Source: Taxillus chinensis (Eukaryota > Streptophyta > Magnoliopsida > Santalales > Loranthaceae). From it: DNA of 64,000 nt. Numbering within the stretch: the first letter of the stretch is position 1; the number at the start of each line of letters is the position of its first letter. Under the pieces are notes generated by a model. It was not told where the DNA came from. It made no database searches and saw only the letters and a program-made list of their open reading frames with translations. Shown here in pieces: positions 47,901 to 59,239 of this stretch. The position numbers were made by a program, and so were the translations under genes. Location: the NCBI GenBank assembly GCA_023512835.1, contig CM042091.1:46338284-46402283 (forward strand), in the 5' to 3' direction.

Positions 47901-50532
47901 CCTCAGACGCAGGACTTCATCCTTTAATTCCTTATTTCACATTATTTATTGCTGATGAGGTAGTATGAAAGTAATTTCCTTTCCGATATCAGACATACTT
48001 TTTAAATATAAGAAGCCTTATGTTTGTCATTTTATCTGTCCATTCTATAATAATACTAGGTTTCTCGTGGTTTGAACAATTTGGCTCTCTTGTTTGCCTT
48101 GATGCGTGTTGTTTTGAGTCTTCTCCAAAATCCACACATAAATTTAGAACCTTATGTAAGTGCCCTACTCCTATATTTAGTCTTTATTATACAATTTTTA
48201 TCCATAGAACTAAATATTTTTTCTGTCTCATTCAACACATTGCGGGTTATAGACTAACTGTTTGGAGGGGCACAATTCACTGACCCATAATTTAGATGGT
48301 CTTGCAGGAATATGTGTTAAGACTGCTTGGTTGCTTATATTTTCTCCTTTAAACTCTTTTTGTTAGTTACACGAATTGATGCCATCAGTGGTCACCTGTC
48401 TTGTCGCAAAAAGGCTAGGGAATAGGATAGCAGACAACCACTGGGAACTAAGAGACTTCACCGCAAACTTGGTTGCTTCAATCTGCAAAAGGTGAGACTT
48501 TTCTAGTCTATTTAATGCAATAATAAATCTATTTTATCTCCAGGATGCTTGAATATATTAGGTTTTCTGGTACACTAGGATATAACTTGTTGCGTAGCCA
48601 GAATTATATACTTTTGTAATCAATTCAGATACAGCTAATTCTTCTTCTTGAATTATTTTCTTCTGATTTTCTTTTTTAAAAATGTTTTAATGGATCCCCG
48701 GGTCTTTCACCATTGATATTTTGGCCAATACACCAAATCGTAGTTCTCTCCTGTAGGAGTATTGGTAGTGGGCTAGCTAAATATTTTAATAAATTTATTT
48801 ATATGAAGCGATATTAATCATAAGTTGTACTTGAAATTTATGTCTTGATTATAAATTTTAAGGCACCAGCTAGTTAAGTTTGATTAGCTAATGCTAAAAG
48901 TTTGAAATTTAACAAAGTAGTAAAGACAAAAATTTCAAGTCAAAATTGTAGTTAATATTGCTTGATGTGATAAAATTTGTTGAAACATTTAGTTATGAAG
49001 AAAATTTATATGCAATTTCCAAATGGGGATTATATTACAGACTTACAATTACTTTGCATTTTTTATTTAATAAATGAATTTTTAATAAAAATGATGTCGT
49101 TTTAATAAAAATACAAAGAGATTGTAATATAGTTTTTATTTCGGAGACTGCAATAGCATTACTCTTTGGTTATTGTACTACTAATGCTTTAATTCTCTTG
49201 CAAACATTTTTTACTGCTTGTCCACATTCCTCTTAAAGCTGTTACCATTAAATGGTCCACTGCCTCCTTTTCTGCTGTTAGATCCTTGACTTGCAATGGC
49301 ATGAAAGATAAAAAATTTATCATCTATCTTTTACTGTGCATTTATATTTTATTTTACTTTTCCAGATTTCAGCATGTTTATGACAGTCTCCAGACACGTT
49401 TGACAAAGACTTTGCTTCGGGCATTTTTGGACCCTAAACAGGCTATGACTCAACACTATGGTGCAATTCAAGGTCTAGCAGCTCTAGGATCTAATGTGGT
49501 ATTTTCTTATCCCACATCCATGAAATGCCTGTCTTGATCTGCCTAGATAGTATGAGAGGGAAATATTTTCCTTTGGCTGTTTTAAGCTAATCAAGGTCTT
49601 GGGGGTCCATTACCTTAATTACTTCTCTTTGAATCCATTTATAAGGCTTTTTTTGGTAGGTCCGCCTTTTGATACTTCCAAATCTTGAAACGTACCTGCG
49701 ACTTCTTAAACCTGAGATGCTTTTTGAAAAGCAAAAGAATGAGATGAAGAGGTATGAAGCTTGGCGTGTTTATGGTGCTTTGCTGGTGAGGTTTTCTTCT
49801 TATAGAATTGTTGTATCAAGTTTTGTATGCGATATCATGTAAAGTTTACGTAGTGTGTCCATGCATCTTTCAGCGTGCATCAGGTCGATGTGTACATGAT
49901 ATACTCAAGGTGTTCCCAGCTCTGCCATCAGCCCCTTCAAAGGCTGTGTGGAGAACATATGCAAAAGTTGTTACTACACGAGGTAAGTCTCATAAAGGTC
50001 TGTGCTTAAAATTATAAATGCAAATTGCTCAAGGTGTTTGTAGACGGTCTGTCTGAAAACTATTGGCAGTCCATCTCAAGACGGGCCAAAAGGCTCAACT
50101 GCATTTAAGGAGCATGACTTTGATCTATTGTTTGCCCCCAAAAATTCATAAGGTAAAAGGAAGGCAACCGAGGAGCCTTTGGAGAACCAACCAGCACTCA
50201 AGAAGATTGCAAATGATGGCCCCGTGGGTTTAGCATCAACTAACGCTTTGGCATCAGACATGCAAGGGGTAACTAAAGTAACCACTCCTTTGGTTGATAC
50301 TGATGCTGGGCCTTCATCTTCCTCCATGTTGGTCCCCTACGGGAGCACTTCAGGTATCAAAGGTGGAAAAAAATGGAAGAGTAATGACAAAACTTCGACG
50401 ATGTCAGCAGTCCGGGATCAGATTTGGAAGGATGACTTGGATTCTGGCAGACTTCTGGCATCACTCTTTGAGCAATTTGGTGAAAGCATCTTTCCATTCA
50501 TACCAGTTCCTGAGATGTCAATATTTTTGTAG
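44952..50532 (+). CDS. TAF6: TBP-associated factor 6 (TFIID/SAGA subunit)
   Basis: Twelve exons were assembled: 44952-45077, 45292-45378, 46699-46800, 46883-46991, 47632-47735, 47822-47959, 48060-48155, 48367-48491, 49366-49498, 49660-49785, 49874-49982 and 50153-50532. All keep frame, giving 544 residues (plant TAF6 is about 550). Residues 1-75 are the histone fold that pairs with TAF9 ('[18 protein letters not shown]', '[20 protein letters not shown]'). The middle carries the conserved helical HEAT-like TAF6 C-terminal domain (about residues 200-400; '[20 protein letters not shown]', '[19 protein letters not shown]', '[18 protein letters not shown]'). The last exon is a serine-rich, low-conservation tail. 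The protein is a nuclear general transcription factor subunit. Intron 2 starts with GC instead of GT. The gene is convergent with the EF-hand gene. Confidence 0.96.
45209..45288. repeat. (GATA)n and a 30-bp tandem duplication at the TAF6 intron 1 acceptor
   Basis: A GATA tetranucleotide run (about 45209-45228) is followed by two 30-bp copies (45229-45258 and 45259-45288) differing at few positions. Each contains CTACAG, so an acceptor-like AG is duplicated just upstream of the true exon 2 boundary at 45292. Confidence 0.85.
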
Positions 50533-51302
50533 CAGGTTATCATTTTTTTTGTCTTTTACACTCGATACTTCATACATGTGTAAAACTTATTTGAATGATG
50601 CTTTAAATAGTGTACAAGCTTTTTTGTTTGGACTTTGGAGACCAGTAGTGAATTCTACCGACTTAAATTCATGGTCTGGGAAAATTCATATCCACAACTC
50701 CATCTCTCTCAAAGTGGATTTTCATACGTTAGAAGATGTAACAAGAAACACAAACTCAAACATCGCACCCAGAAACCCTTAGAAGACTTACCTTAAAATT
50801 GGAACAAGAGTTCTGTAACAGTTTCTCCGCAACGGCTGTCGTCGGTCTTACTAATAAAGTATTGAGCACGGAAAGCCATTTCTGATTGTTCTTTGTTTTG
50901 ATGATTGTAATTTTGCATTTCTAAGTTATGTTTTTTCCCCAAACTTTCTGAGCCGGTTGGTGAAAGCATCTTTCCCTTCATAGGCATGTTTTTGAAGCAA
51001 GGTAAAATAAAAATAAAAATGAACACTTTTGATTGGTGTAAAACGCGCGTATTTGAGAGATGAAAGCATTTGTGTAATATAGTGAGGCTTTTTCGTATGG
51101 GGGACTAGTAATGAATTCTACTGACTTAATTAATTAATTATTGGTCAGGGAAAATCCATTCCCACAATTCTATCACTCCGATTACACTAATTTATTACTC
51201 AATGCAGATTTCCATACATCAGAACATGTAACAAGCTAGAAACACAGAATCAAAAACAGCATGCAGGGTACCCAACAACCACAAAACAGAAAACTAAAAA
51301 TT
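50533..51302 (+). repeat. Duplicated TAF6 3' end between convergent genes
   Basis: About 50478-50780 (end of TAF6 coding plus 3' UTR) and about 50957-51290 align with interruptions. Shared words in the same order include 'GGTGAAAGCATCTTTCC', 'AGTGAATTCTACCGACTTAA' against 'AATGAATTCTACTGACTTAA', and 'GATTTTCATACGTTAGAAGATGTAACAAG'-type DNA. The right copy has no open frame and probably forms part of the EF-hand 3' UTR. Confidence 0.75.
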
Positions 51303-51722
51303 TTAAAAGGCAGCAGCAACTTTGGCAGACTCAAGCTCAACAGCCTTCTTGAAGAAGCTGTCCTCTTCCAGCACCATTTGGACAGGTAGGTACCCCAGCC
51401 CATTTGCCATGGCAAGCATCATCTTCTTGAACTCCGCCTTGAACTCCTCCAAATCTACGGACCCACTCGCGTCGTGATCGAACTGCGCAAACAGCGAGTC
51501 ATAGACGCGACCCAGCTCTTCTGGTTCCAACTTCTCATCAGTGCCGAAGTGGGTCTCGAAGACCCTCAGTGTCTGCAGCTCCTTCAGCATCTCCCCATAG
51601 GAGAGAAGACCGTCACGGTCCGTGTCGAGGAGGGCAAAGTGGTCACGAACCCACTGCTCATATGCGTTCTCATCTTCCACGAAGCATGCAATGGTTGCAC
51701 CGTCCAAAACCTCTACGCTCAT
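51303..51722 (-). CDS. Small two-EF-hand calcium-binding protein
   Basis: An intronless gene of 139 codons. EF-hand 1 is at residues 33-44 (DTDRDGLLSYGE) and EF-hand 2 at 82-93 (DHDASGSVDLEE). Both have acidic or oxygen ligands at positions 1, 3, 5, 9 and 12 and a glycine at 6, so both loops look able to bind calcium. There is no signal peptide or membrane segment, so a soluble cytosolic or nuclear sensor is likely. Plants have a family of such small proteins of unknown specific role, and I cannot assign a named member. The start is the first methionine in frame. The 5' leader is short, with a TATA-rich simple repeat about 120-160 bp upstream. The C-terminus ends 'ELESAKVAAAF'. Confidence 0.92.
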   Translation of the reverse strand: MSVEVLDGATIACFVEDENAYEQWVRDHFALLDTDRDGLLSYGEMLKELQTLRVFETHFGTDEKLEPEELGRVYDSLFAQFDHDASGSVDLEEFKAEFKKMMLAMANGLGYLPVQMVLEEDSFFKKAVELESAKVAAAF

Positions 51723-51844
51723 TTTCTTAAGACTATATTAATCTTTGCTAGCTCCTCAAAGGGAGAAATTAATCGAGCTCTGATGAACTCGAAAACTTTG
51801 ATATCTCTCTTGGGTTGAGAAGGGAGGTTGTTTCAATGGTGTCT

Positions 51845-51890
51845 GTGTATATATATACTATATATATATATATATATGTATGTATGTGTG
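51845..51890 (-). promoter_or_regulatory. TATA-rich repeat upstream of the EF-hand gene
   Basis: A run of TATATATA interrupted by CTATA lies 120-170 bp upstream of the start codon and could supply the TATA box. It is also simply a microsatellite, so the assignment is tentative. Confidence 0.3.
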
Positions 51891-52700
51891 TATAGAGGGA
51901 GAGATAGACGTTGGTGTGTGCCTTCAAGTTCACGTAAAGGCTCATCATTATAAATGTGCATGCTTTTCTGCCCGCTGTTTTCTCCCCGCCACTTTTTTTT
52001 TTCCCGAATAAAATGTTATTATATTCAGTCCACCAAAACTCGCGTGGCGTTGTTGACATTAGACAGTTGTGTATAGGGATGACAATACTGTTGGATTTGA
52101 ATTTAATTTGAAAATATATAACCTGATTTAAATTCTACTTGATCTGAAGTATGGATAGTTCGAAACGGGTCGAATTGGTATTTTTCTCTTATTTTTTTTT
52201 TTTAAATTTTGGATCGAAACGATTTGATTCGGATTCAATGGCTTTTAAGATGGGTCAAATCAAATTGGAATGGGTCAGCTCAGTTTGCCATTCCTACAAA
52301 CGTGTACGTGGTGGGACAGCTTAGGTCTGGTAGCAGCAGAGTAAACGCTGCAACGGAGCACTGGTTTCCAAGGCCGTTGAAACTTGGCGACTCCTTCTGT
52401 GGGCTCAACTGGTATAAATGTTAAAAGTCTGAAATAAAAAGAAGTGCAGTCAATTCACCCATATAATTAATTTATTAGTATGGTGTGATGGTGTGGTGGT
52501 GTAGCGTTGGAGAAAAAAAACAGTGCCTACACATAGCGCGTTTGGCTCGCCATCGGCGACGGTGAAAAAAATCCAAAGTCGTGGCCAAGTCCAAAACAGC
52601 GAGACCCACAGATTAAACTCCTTGGCAAAAAAGTGCGTTTCGGCCTCCTTGCAAATATATTTTTTAAAAGTTGAGATTAAAAAGATTATTTTATTAAATT
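51891..52700. other. Intergenic DNA
   Basis: No gene was recognised. Near 52085-52260 the DNA contains 'GGGATGACAATA' and 'ACGGGTCGAATTGG'-like words seen in common plant MITE-like repeats, but the ends could not be defined. Confidence 0.4.
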
Positions 52701-52705
52701 AATAA

Positions 52706-53012
52706 ACATGGGAGGGGAGAGTCGACAGTTTCAGCGGATTATATTATTTTATTAAATTAATAAGATTATTTAATTTATTTAAATCAATTTATTTAATTTT
52801 TAGCTTATTTGTCGATTTGTCGAATTAAATCATATTAATAATTTTTCTACTCAACTCTAACATCATGGGAGGGGGAGGTTTCAGCGAATTATATTATTTT
52901 ATTAAATTAATAAGATTATTTAATTTATTTAAATCGGTTTATTTAGTTTTTAGCTTATTTGTCGATTTGTCGAATTAAATCATATTAATAATTTTCTTAC
53001 TCAACTCTAACA
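52706..53012. repeat. Two-copy tandem repeat, unit about 153 bp
   Basis: The units begin 'CATGGGAGGGG' at about 52708 and 52865 and are nearly identical across 'TTTCAGCGGATTATATTATT' to 'ACTCAACTCTAACATCAT', differing mainly by a short indel in the G-rich start. Confidence 0.85.
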
Positions 53013-53075
53013 TCATCAATTTCTCACCTTAAATTCACAATATCAACACAAATTAAAATACAAAATCTAATATCT

Positions 53076-54069
53076 TATTGGGATGTTTGTCCCACATCGC
53101 TCAAGGACAAGAAAGTTAAGGCATATATAAGAAGAAAGAATACTTTACATGTCATGACACGATTTAAAGCCGTGCGGGCCGATGTAGCGAGCCCAAAGTA
53201 AACAGTATCATGACACTTAATTGGGCCTTTACCTGTATCTGATTCAAACAAACTAGTATCAAAGCTTAATTGTCGTTCCGTTATATCAAAAGTCTTTTCG
53301 ACATGATGTGATCGAGCAGCGTGTCCCGTTGGTGCGATGGTATCCGGGTTATGATGTCACCTAAATATCGAACCAGTTTGATCTCTCCACAAAGCGTGGA
53401 TTAAGGGGGAGTTGCAAAAAAAAATCCCCAGTTTCATAGGTGTGTCTTTAGCCTATAGTGTACAATCGATGTGTGACAAAGGGAAAGATGTTGGGATGTT
53501 TGTCCCACATCTTTCAAAGACAAGAAAGTTAAGGCATATATAAAAAGAAAGAATACTTTAAATGTCACGACGCGTTTTAAATCCGTGCGGGCTGATGTGG
53601 TGAGCCCAAAGCGGACAGTATCGTGATACTTAATCGGGCCTTTACCTGTACCTCATTCTAACAAACTGGTATCAGAGCCTAGTTGTCATTCCGTGATATT
53701 GAAAGTCTTCTCGACGTAGTGTGATCGAGCGACATGTCTCGTTAGTGCGACGGTATCCGGGTTATAATGTCACCTTAATATCGAACCGGTTTGATCTCTC
53801 CACAAAGCATGAATTAAAGGAGAGTAAAAAATCCCCAGTTTCATAGGTGTGTCTCTAGCTATGGTGTACGGTTGATGTGTGACAAAGGGGAAGATTATTG
53901 GGATGTTTGTCCCACATCGCTAAGGACAAGAAAGTTAAGGCATATATAAGAAGAAAGAATACTTTAAATGTCATGATGCGTTTTAAAGCCATGTGGGCCG
54001 ATGTGACGAGCCCAAAGCGGACAATATTGTGACACTTAATCGGGCCTTTACCTGTACCCGATTCTAACA
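53076..54069 (+). mobile_element. TRIM retroelement in tandem form: three LTRs, two internal segments
   Basis: The LTRs are 53076-53250, 53489-53663 and 53896-54069 (175, 175 and 174 bp), each ending AACA or AAACA. The internal segments are 53251-53488 and 53664-53895 (238 and 232 bp). The primer site TGGTATCAGAGCC is intact at 53667-53679 and degenerate in the first internal segment. A polypurine AAAGGG(G/A)AAGA tract precedes LTRs 2 and 3. The outer ends carry the perfect 5-bp target duplication TATCT (53071-53075 and 54070-54074). There is no coding capacity. Two LTRs start TATT and one TGTT. The layout fits unequal recombination between LTRs or multimeric integration of a tiny non-autonomous element. 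Confidence 0.92.
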
Positions 54070-54399
54070 TATCTAATCTCAACAAATCAAATCAAATAAA
54101 TTGTCATCATCAAAAACACCTTTGGAGGGAAGTCCTCAATCAATAGACTTTCACTTCTAATTTATAAAATTTTTATATTTCTTACCATGTCAGAGAAAAT
54201 TTCTCATCCAAAAGTGTTCGTCAGTCGTTTTGAGAGGATTGCACTATTTACCAAATCAGTTTATTCAGTTTTCAGTCAGGTTGAGAGGTTAGTCAACCCA
54301 CCCAAATAAACATCTGTTTATTCGTTTTTAGTTTATTCAATTTTCGGTCAATCAGTTTATCATATTAAATTGGTTTATCGGTTCTTCTGCTCAGCCCTA

Positions 54400-55025
54400 G
54401 CGGTATATGTATTTCTTCTTAATAAAAATACCATACATATGGCTGATCAGACATTTCTACTATAGACTACTCTCTTTAATAATAAAAAAATTTATCACAA
54501 AGACAAATACAGTAAAATATGGTACAAAGTTATTTCATATAATAAATATTATAATTTCTCATTTTTAACACTAATCTTTTTGTTTGGTAAAAGCATTCAT
54601 AACTTTTTTTTTTAAATTTAGCTCTTAGAAAAATGAAAGTATTGTTTTTTTTTTCATTTTAACAAGTTATTTTTAAATAAAAAACAAAAAAATTTACAAT
54701 GCAATTTTCATTTTAAAAACTACAAATAATATTACTCTTTTTTTAAAGTTGAGATCAAAACTTTGCCCAACCTAGTTGGTCTCATTATGCGTATCTTCTC
54801 TTGGCCAGGGTATGTATTTCTACTTAATAAAAATACCGTACATATGGCTGATAAGACATTTCCGCTGTAGTTCACAAGTCTACTCTCTTCAATAATAATA
54901 CAAAATTATCACAAAGACAAATAAAATAAATTAAGGTACAAAAGTTATTTCATTTATAGATATAATAAATATTATTATCCTCATTATAATTAAAGTACAC
55001 ACTAATATTTAATTTCTTTGGTAAG
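54400..55025. repeat. Direct repeat pair of about 200 bp
   Basis: About 54400-54595 and 54808-55024 share the same order of words ('GTATTTCT(T)CTTAATAAAAATACC', 'CATATGGCTGAT', 'CACAAAGACAAATA', 'AAAGTTATTTCAT'), diverged by substitutions and indels, with about 200 bp between them. Confidence 0.8.
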
Positions 55026-55243
55026 ACACAATGGTGGAAATTAAAATTTCAGGAGAAAAAAGGTTAAAAATGAAAAGAAAAAAGATAGAATTTTTTTATA
55101 TGATTATTTAATTGAAATTGAAAAGAAATGATAAAAAATAAAAAATTATTTTTATTATTTGATAAAATGAGAAAATGTATTTGAAAAAAATATAGAAATA
55201 TCAATTTTACTTTTCTGTGTTATAAAGGGAGATAAAAAGAAAC

Positions 55244-55560
55244 AGTCACGTTGACGGCGATCACCATCACCGGCCCCGCGGCCACAAGGGAGCCGATGGC
55301 AGTCGCGCCGACGATGGACCCCCTATTCCCCGGCGAGATAGACGGTTAGCCCGGTGCTCCAGGAGGGGCAGGGCCGGCCTGAGCAGGGACCCCAACTACT
55401 GCTGCATCGTTCCTGACCTCCCATATCCACCATCCGCTTCTTTCGAGCCGTGCTGCTGCTCACCACATGCACTGTCGAACGTTCTGCTGATGTCAACGGT
55501 CTTCCGTGGCATCGTCTCTGCAACTCCCCTCCTTTCGAGCGCTGCCTTGGTTTTTTCGGA
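55244..55560 (-). pseudogene. AT-hook (AHL) PPC-domain relic
   Basis: On the - strand, in two frames, the DNA encodes 'GPAPPGAPG', then 'LTVYLAGE', then after a frameshift 'SIVGATAIGSLVAAGPVMVI'. This is the characteristic core of the PPC (DUF296) domain of plant AT-hook motif nuclear-localized proteins. Upstream codons to about 55560 do not read cleanly and lack a recognisable AT-hook. It is a GC-rich island in AT-rich DNA. Frameshifts and the missing N-terminal half make it a truncated pseudogene. Confidence 0.65.
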
Positions 55561-56407
55561 ATTTGCAATATTTTACCCTTCTCTATCTATCTATCTATCT
55601 ATGATATTGGTGTTATGAAATGATGGATACTAGTAAATGCTTCATATTTTGATATTACTGTCCAAGCTGCCTAATAAATCTTATGACCAAAGTGTGCATT
55701 TGAATATATCTGATGCAAATGTGGCACTTGAAATTTGTTATTACAGTTGGGAAAAGGTTTGTCCAAGGATGAAAATGGTCGGGAAGTAGCCCTACAAAAT
55801 CAGAATCTAACTTGGGGTCCGTCCAATGCATTGAACAGTTATATTTCATCAAAGGAGGCCAGGATGGTTCAACTAAGGAGACCAGTCATGAACCAAAGGC
55901 TCAAAGTGAGCAGTAGGGCTGGACCTCGTATTAGTTATGTGAGGGACTATCATCAAGACCTACAATGCCAAGCACTGGGATCGAAGGCATTTCTTGTGGC
56001 ATTGATGGGAGGATTTGAGGAGAATCAAGGAACAAGGGAGCAGTGGGGCCGGACCTCCAATATATTTTCATTTTTCTTACATAATGATATATGTAATTTT
56101 GCTGAATCTGTGTTTTTTTCCCAAGTCCGGATTCGTTGTATTGTTTTCATTCGTAGACTCATCCATGTAAATAAAGTACATATCCATGTTGATTCTCTTA
56201 ACCTTTGGGCTTTTTTGTTTCCTGGCTTTCCCATAAAATGATGCCAACGATTCTTGCCCTTTTTCATCATATCTGAATACTATAAATTAATAAAACTGTA
56301 ATTCTGTAATTCATTTATATTTATCTACCTAAATGACGCCAAAACTTACAAAGAACACAGAAATACTGCAACGGACAATTCTTCAAATATCTTTGATGGA
56401 ATGTATC

Positions 56408-56746
56408 TCACTCAAAGTCTTCTTCAAAAAATTCACACCCTCTAACGTCAAAGATCTGCAAACACATAAAAAGTCTTCTTCTGCGCCATATACGCACGCC
56501 TCTATATGGATCTGGATTTATTGCATCATTGCATGATGAACGTATCATAGTACAAGTCATTGTTTTAAATGAATAATTTGATTTAGTTCCACCAGCTATG
56601 ATCAGAAATCTTTTCTTGACAATCCCAAATGCCCTTTCAACAACGACGCATGCATGATGATGATTAAAACTTTCTTTTGAATTTTGTGGTCCGAGATTAA
56701 AATACTCTTTCAAGTGATACCCAACACCTCTGTACGGCGTGAACAA
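56408..56746 (-). pseudogene. PIF/Harbinger transposase fragment
   Basis: The - strand encodes 'TPYRGVGYHLKEYF', 'PQNSKESFNHHHACVVVERAFGIVKKRF' and nearby residues. This is the C-terminal part of the DDE_Tnp_4 nuclease domain of PIF/Harbinger transposases and plant ALP1-like proteins. It lacks the N-terminal catalytic part and no second transposon protein is convincing nearby, so it is a remnant. Confidence 0.75.
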
Positions 56747-59230
56747 CCCTAATCCAAGTCAAGTTGTGTATTCGTTAAAAAGAGATCAAATCGTTTAGAT
56801 AATTTATGGATTAGTTGGTGTTAACCTTGATAGAGGGAGGGTGCAGACATGTCATCACAGTGGCTGGATGACAACTTGAAGTTATATACAAACAGTTAGA
56901 GCATCTCCAACTCATAAGCTATAGCAATATTTAACTTAAAAATATCTCCAATGCATTAATTATACGTGTAGCTATAGCAAAAGAATTAAGTAAAATAGTA
57001 AATATAGATATTTTTAACTTAAATCCTTAAGGCAACCCTCAAGGAGGTCTCCACCGTTGTATTGGAACTGTAGTCCAAAACTGAAAAGCATTCTCCTTGG
57101 AAAAGAAAAGAGACCAATGTAAGACTCATATCCACCAATTTGACCGAATTTTGCATCATCCTCTGAAGCACACTTATAACTTATCACTAGCATGCATATA
57201 TATATGAATAATTCTACATGGGATGGCCTGTAATAGAACCATGCATCTTTGTCTCAACAGATTCCACTTCTCAAAGCTGGGCTCGACGCTTGTCTGTACA
57301 AGTGACATCCTGTTGGGTTGCAGATCAGCAGATTAATGCAACAACATCACTCTTGCCATTAACCCAAAATATTCTATATCTTGTTGTGCTCTGTGCAGAA
57401 TTCCTAAATGTTTCTCCTTTATATCATCTAATACAAGTTCAATCGCTTTGTTTAGTAGCCTATTTTTTTTGCTACTAGTATTATTCTAAATTGACTAGCT
57501 AAAGTCATATTTAGCATTTAGCATGAGACTTTAACTAATGACACGAAGGTACACCATCTATTTTTTTTATTAACAATTATTTTTTTCAATATATCTCTGT
57601 TCTACCTATCTCTAAATTTCAAATCTTTAACGGAATTGACGTTGAAGGAGGAAGCCATGGTAGAGCAATGAGAGGGAACAACACCAGAATAGATAGAGGA
57701 AAGAGGAACACACTCGCCCTCACCTGGGGTTTGGAAAACATATTGGAGAACCTCTGCCGAGACAACCACTTGCACACCCCAAACTCGAGCCACCAAACAA
57801 GGAGCTTCTTCGCCGCCGCCACCCTGTTCGAATTGGACTGTCGCATAGAATTCTTCAGCTTCATTTCTGCTGCAAGCAAATCGATCGGACCTGAACAAAG
57901 GTGCTTCAATCCGTTTGATTCTAGCTTGATTTTTACTTCCACCGCCCATGAGACCCCGCAACTCCCAAAACTTCCCCAATCAAGGACGTGACCAGCGTAC
58001 ACATAGAAATTAGCCGATTTCCCTAAAGACAAAACCATGGAATCGATCAATTAAAGAGAGAGTGTGCGTGTGTGTCTGCGTGCACGATCACTTGGCAAGC
58101 CTCACGCCGCTGTAGCAGCCAGACGGGACGCAGTCAGACGGGGGACGCAGCCGAGACATTGTCGAATGGGGGAAGGAATAGCAGTGAGGGGGAGGGTACA
58201 CGTGAGAAAGCAAAAGTTTTTTTTTTTTTTTTTTACTTTAACTAACTAAGCATTTAATTAATGCATTGAAAAAATTTGTCATACTTTAGTATGCCTTTAC
58301 CTATGCTAGCAAGTTAAATTGACAAACTAAAGTCATATTTAACTCGGTACGGTAAGACTTTAACTAATAATATTGTACTATTTATTTTTTTACTTAATAA
58401 TTATTTTCTCAATCTACTCATGTACTATCTTTCCCAAATTTCAAATCCCTAATGGAAAACTGACATTGGGCGAGGGGCACGCACGACAGGTAGCGGCTTG
58501 GAGAAGGGGGGGGGTGATTTGGGATGGGTCACCCCGATTCCGAATCCGTCCCGTCCCAAACCCGTTTAAGCTGACCTGAAACTCATCCCATTAAGATCGG
58601 ATCAGGGCGAATACCCATTAAACCCGCTATATTACCTATATATATATACGGGTTTGGGACGGGTTATCCCGCCACGAATCCTTACCGGGTTGGAGATACC
58701 TGTCCCAAATCCGTTCCGAACTCGATTACACTTATTCCAAACTCGTCCTGTTAGGGGCGAGGCGGGACGGATACCAAGTATAACCCGCTCCATTGCCATC
58801 CCTGTTGGTGATATGTAAAAGTCGCAAAATCTCTCTGTACCAAAGAAGTGGGAGATGGTTCCTAAGAAAGGACTTGGGTAATGAAGAGTAAAAGAAACGA
58901 CTTAGGTAAAAGTTTATTAAACATATTTTATGTAATCAATTCACGACATAACCGTAAAATCATAACTAATTGGAAGATCATTTTTTTTTATTTAGCTCCC
59001 CTCTAATGATTTGATATGTTATCATATCATCATAGTTACCCCCAATTATGCAAACTCAATTATATGTAGCATTACTCAAATTTTATATATACTAAAATTT
59101 CCCTTTTAAAATATTTTGCATGTCACCTGCTTTTTGTTCAAAACTTTTCTTCCATTTCTTTCCTTATAAATAAGCTTTCCTTTTCTTTTTCTTTTCTCAA
59201 TACTTGCTGGGATGAGCATATAAAAGGGAA
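56747..59230. other. Repeat-rich intergenic DNA
   Basis: No supportable gene. A direct repeat pair (about 57490-57640 and 58317-58470) shares 'CTAAAGTCATATTTA', 'GACTTTAACTAAT' and 'CAAATTTCAAATC'-like words. The 660 bp between has overlapping open frames on both strands (57602-58050) without recognisable domains. About 58510-58810 is a repeat rich in ACCCG / CGGG words, ending 'TTGCCATCCCTG', of the kind common as unclassified plant repeats. Confidence 0.5.
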
Positions 59231-59239
59231 CTGGTCACT

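Noticed and set aside
53251..53488. Possible tRNA-like sequence in the TRIM internal segment
   Set aside because: Short tRNA-like words occur ('GTGCGATGGTATCC') but no cloverleaf with an anticodon stem and T arm can be drawn.
53076..54069. CRISPR-like regular repeats
   Set aside because: The repeats are 175 bp with related, not unique, spacers and carry retroelement primer and target-site signals. This is also plant nuclear DNA.
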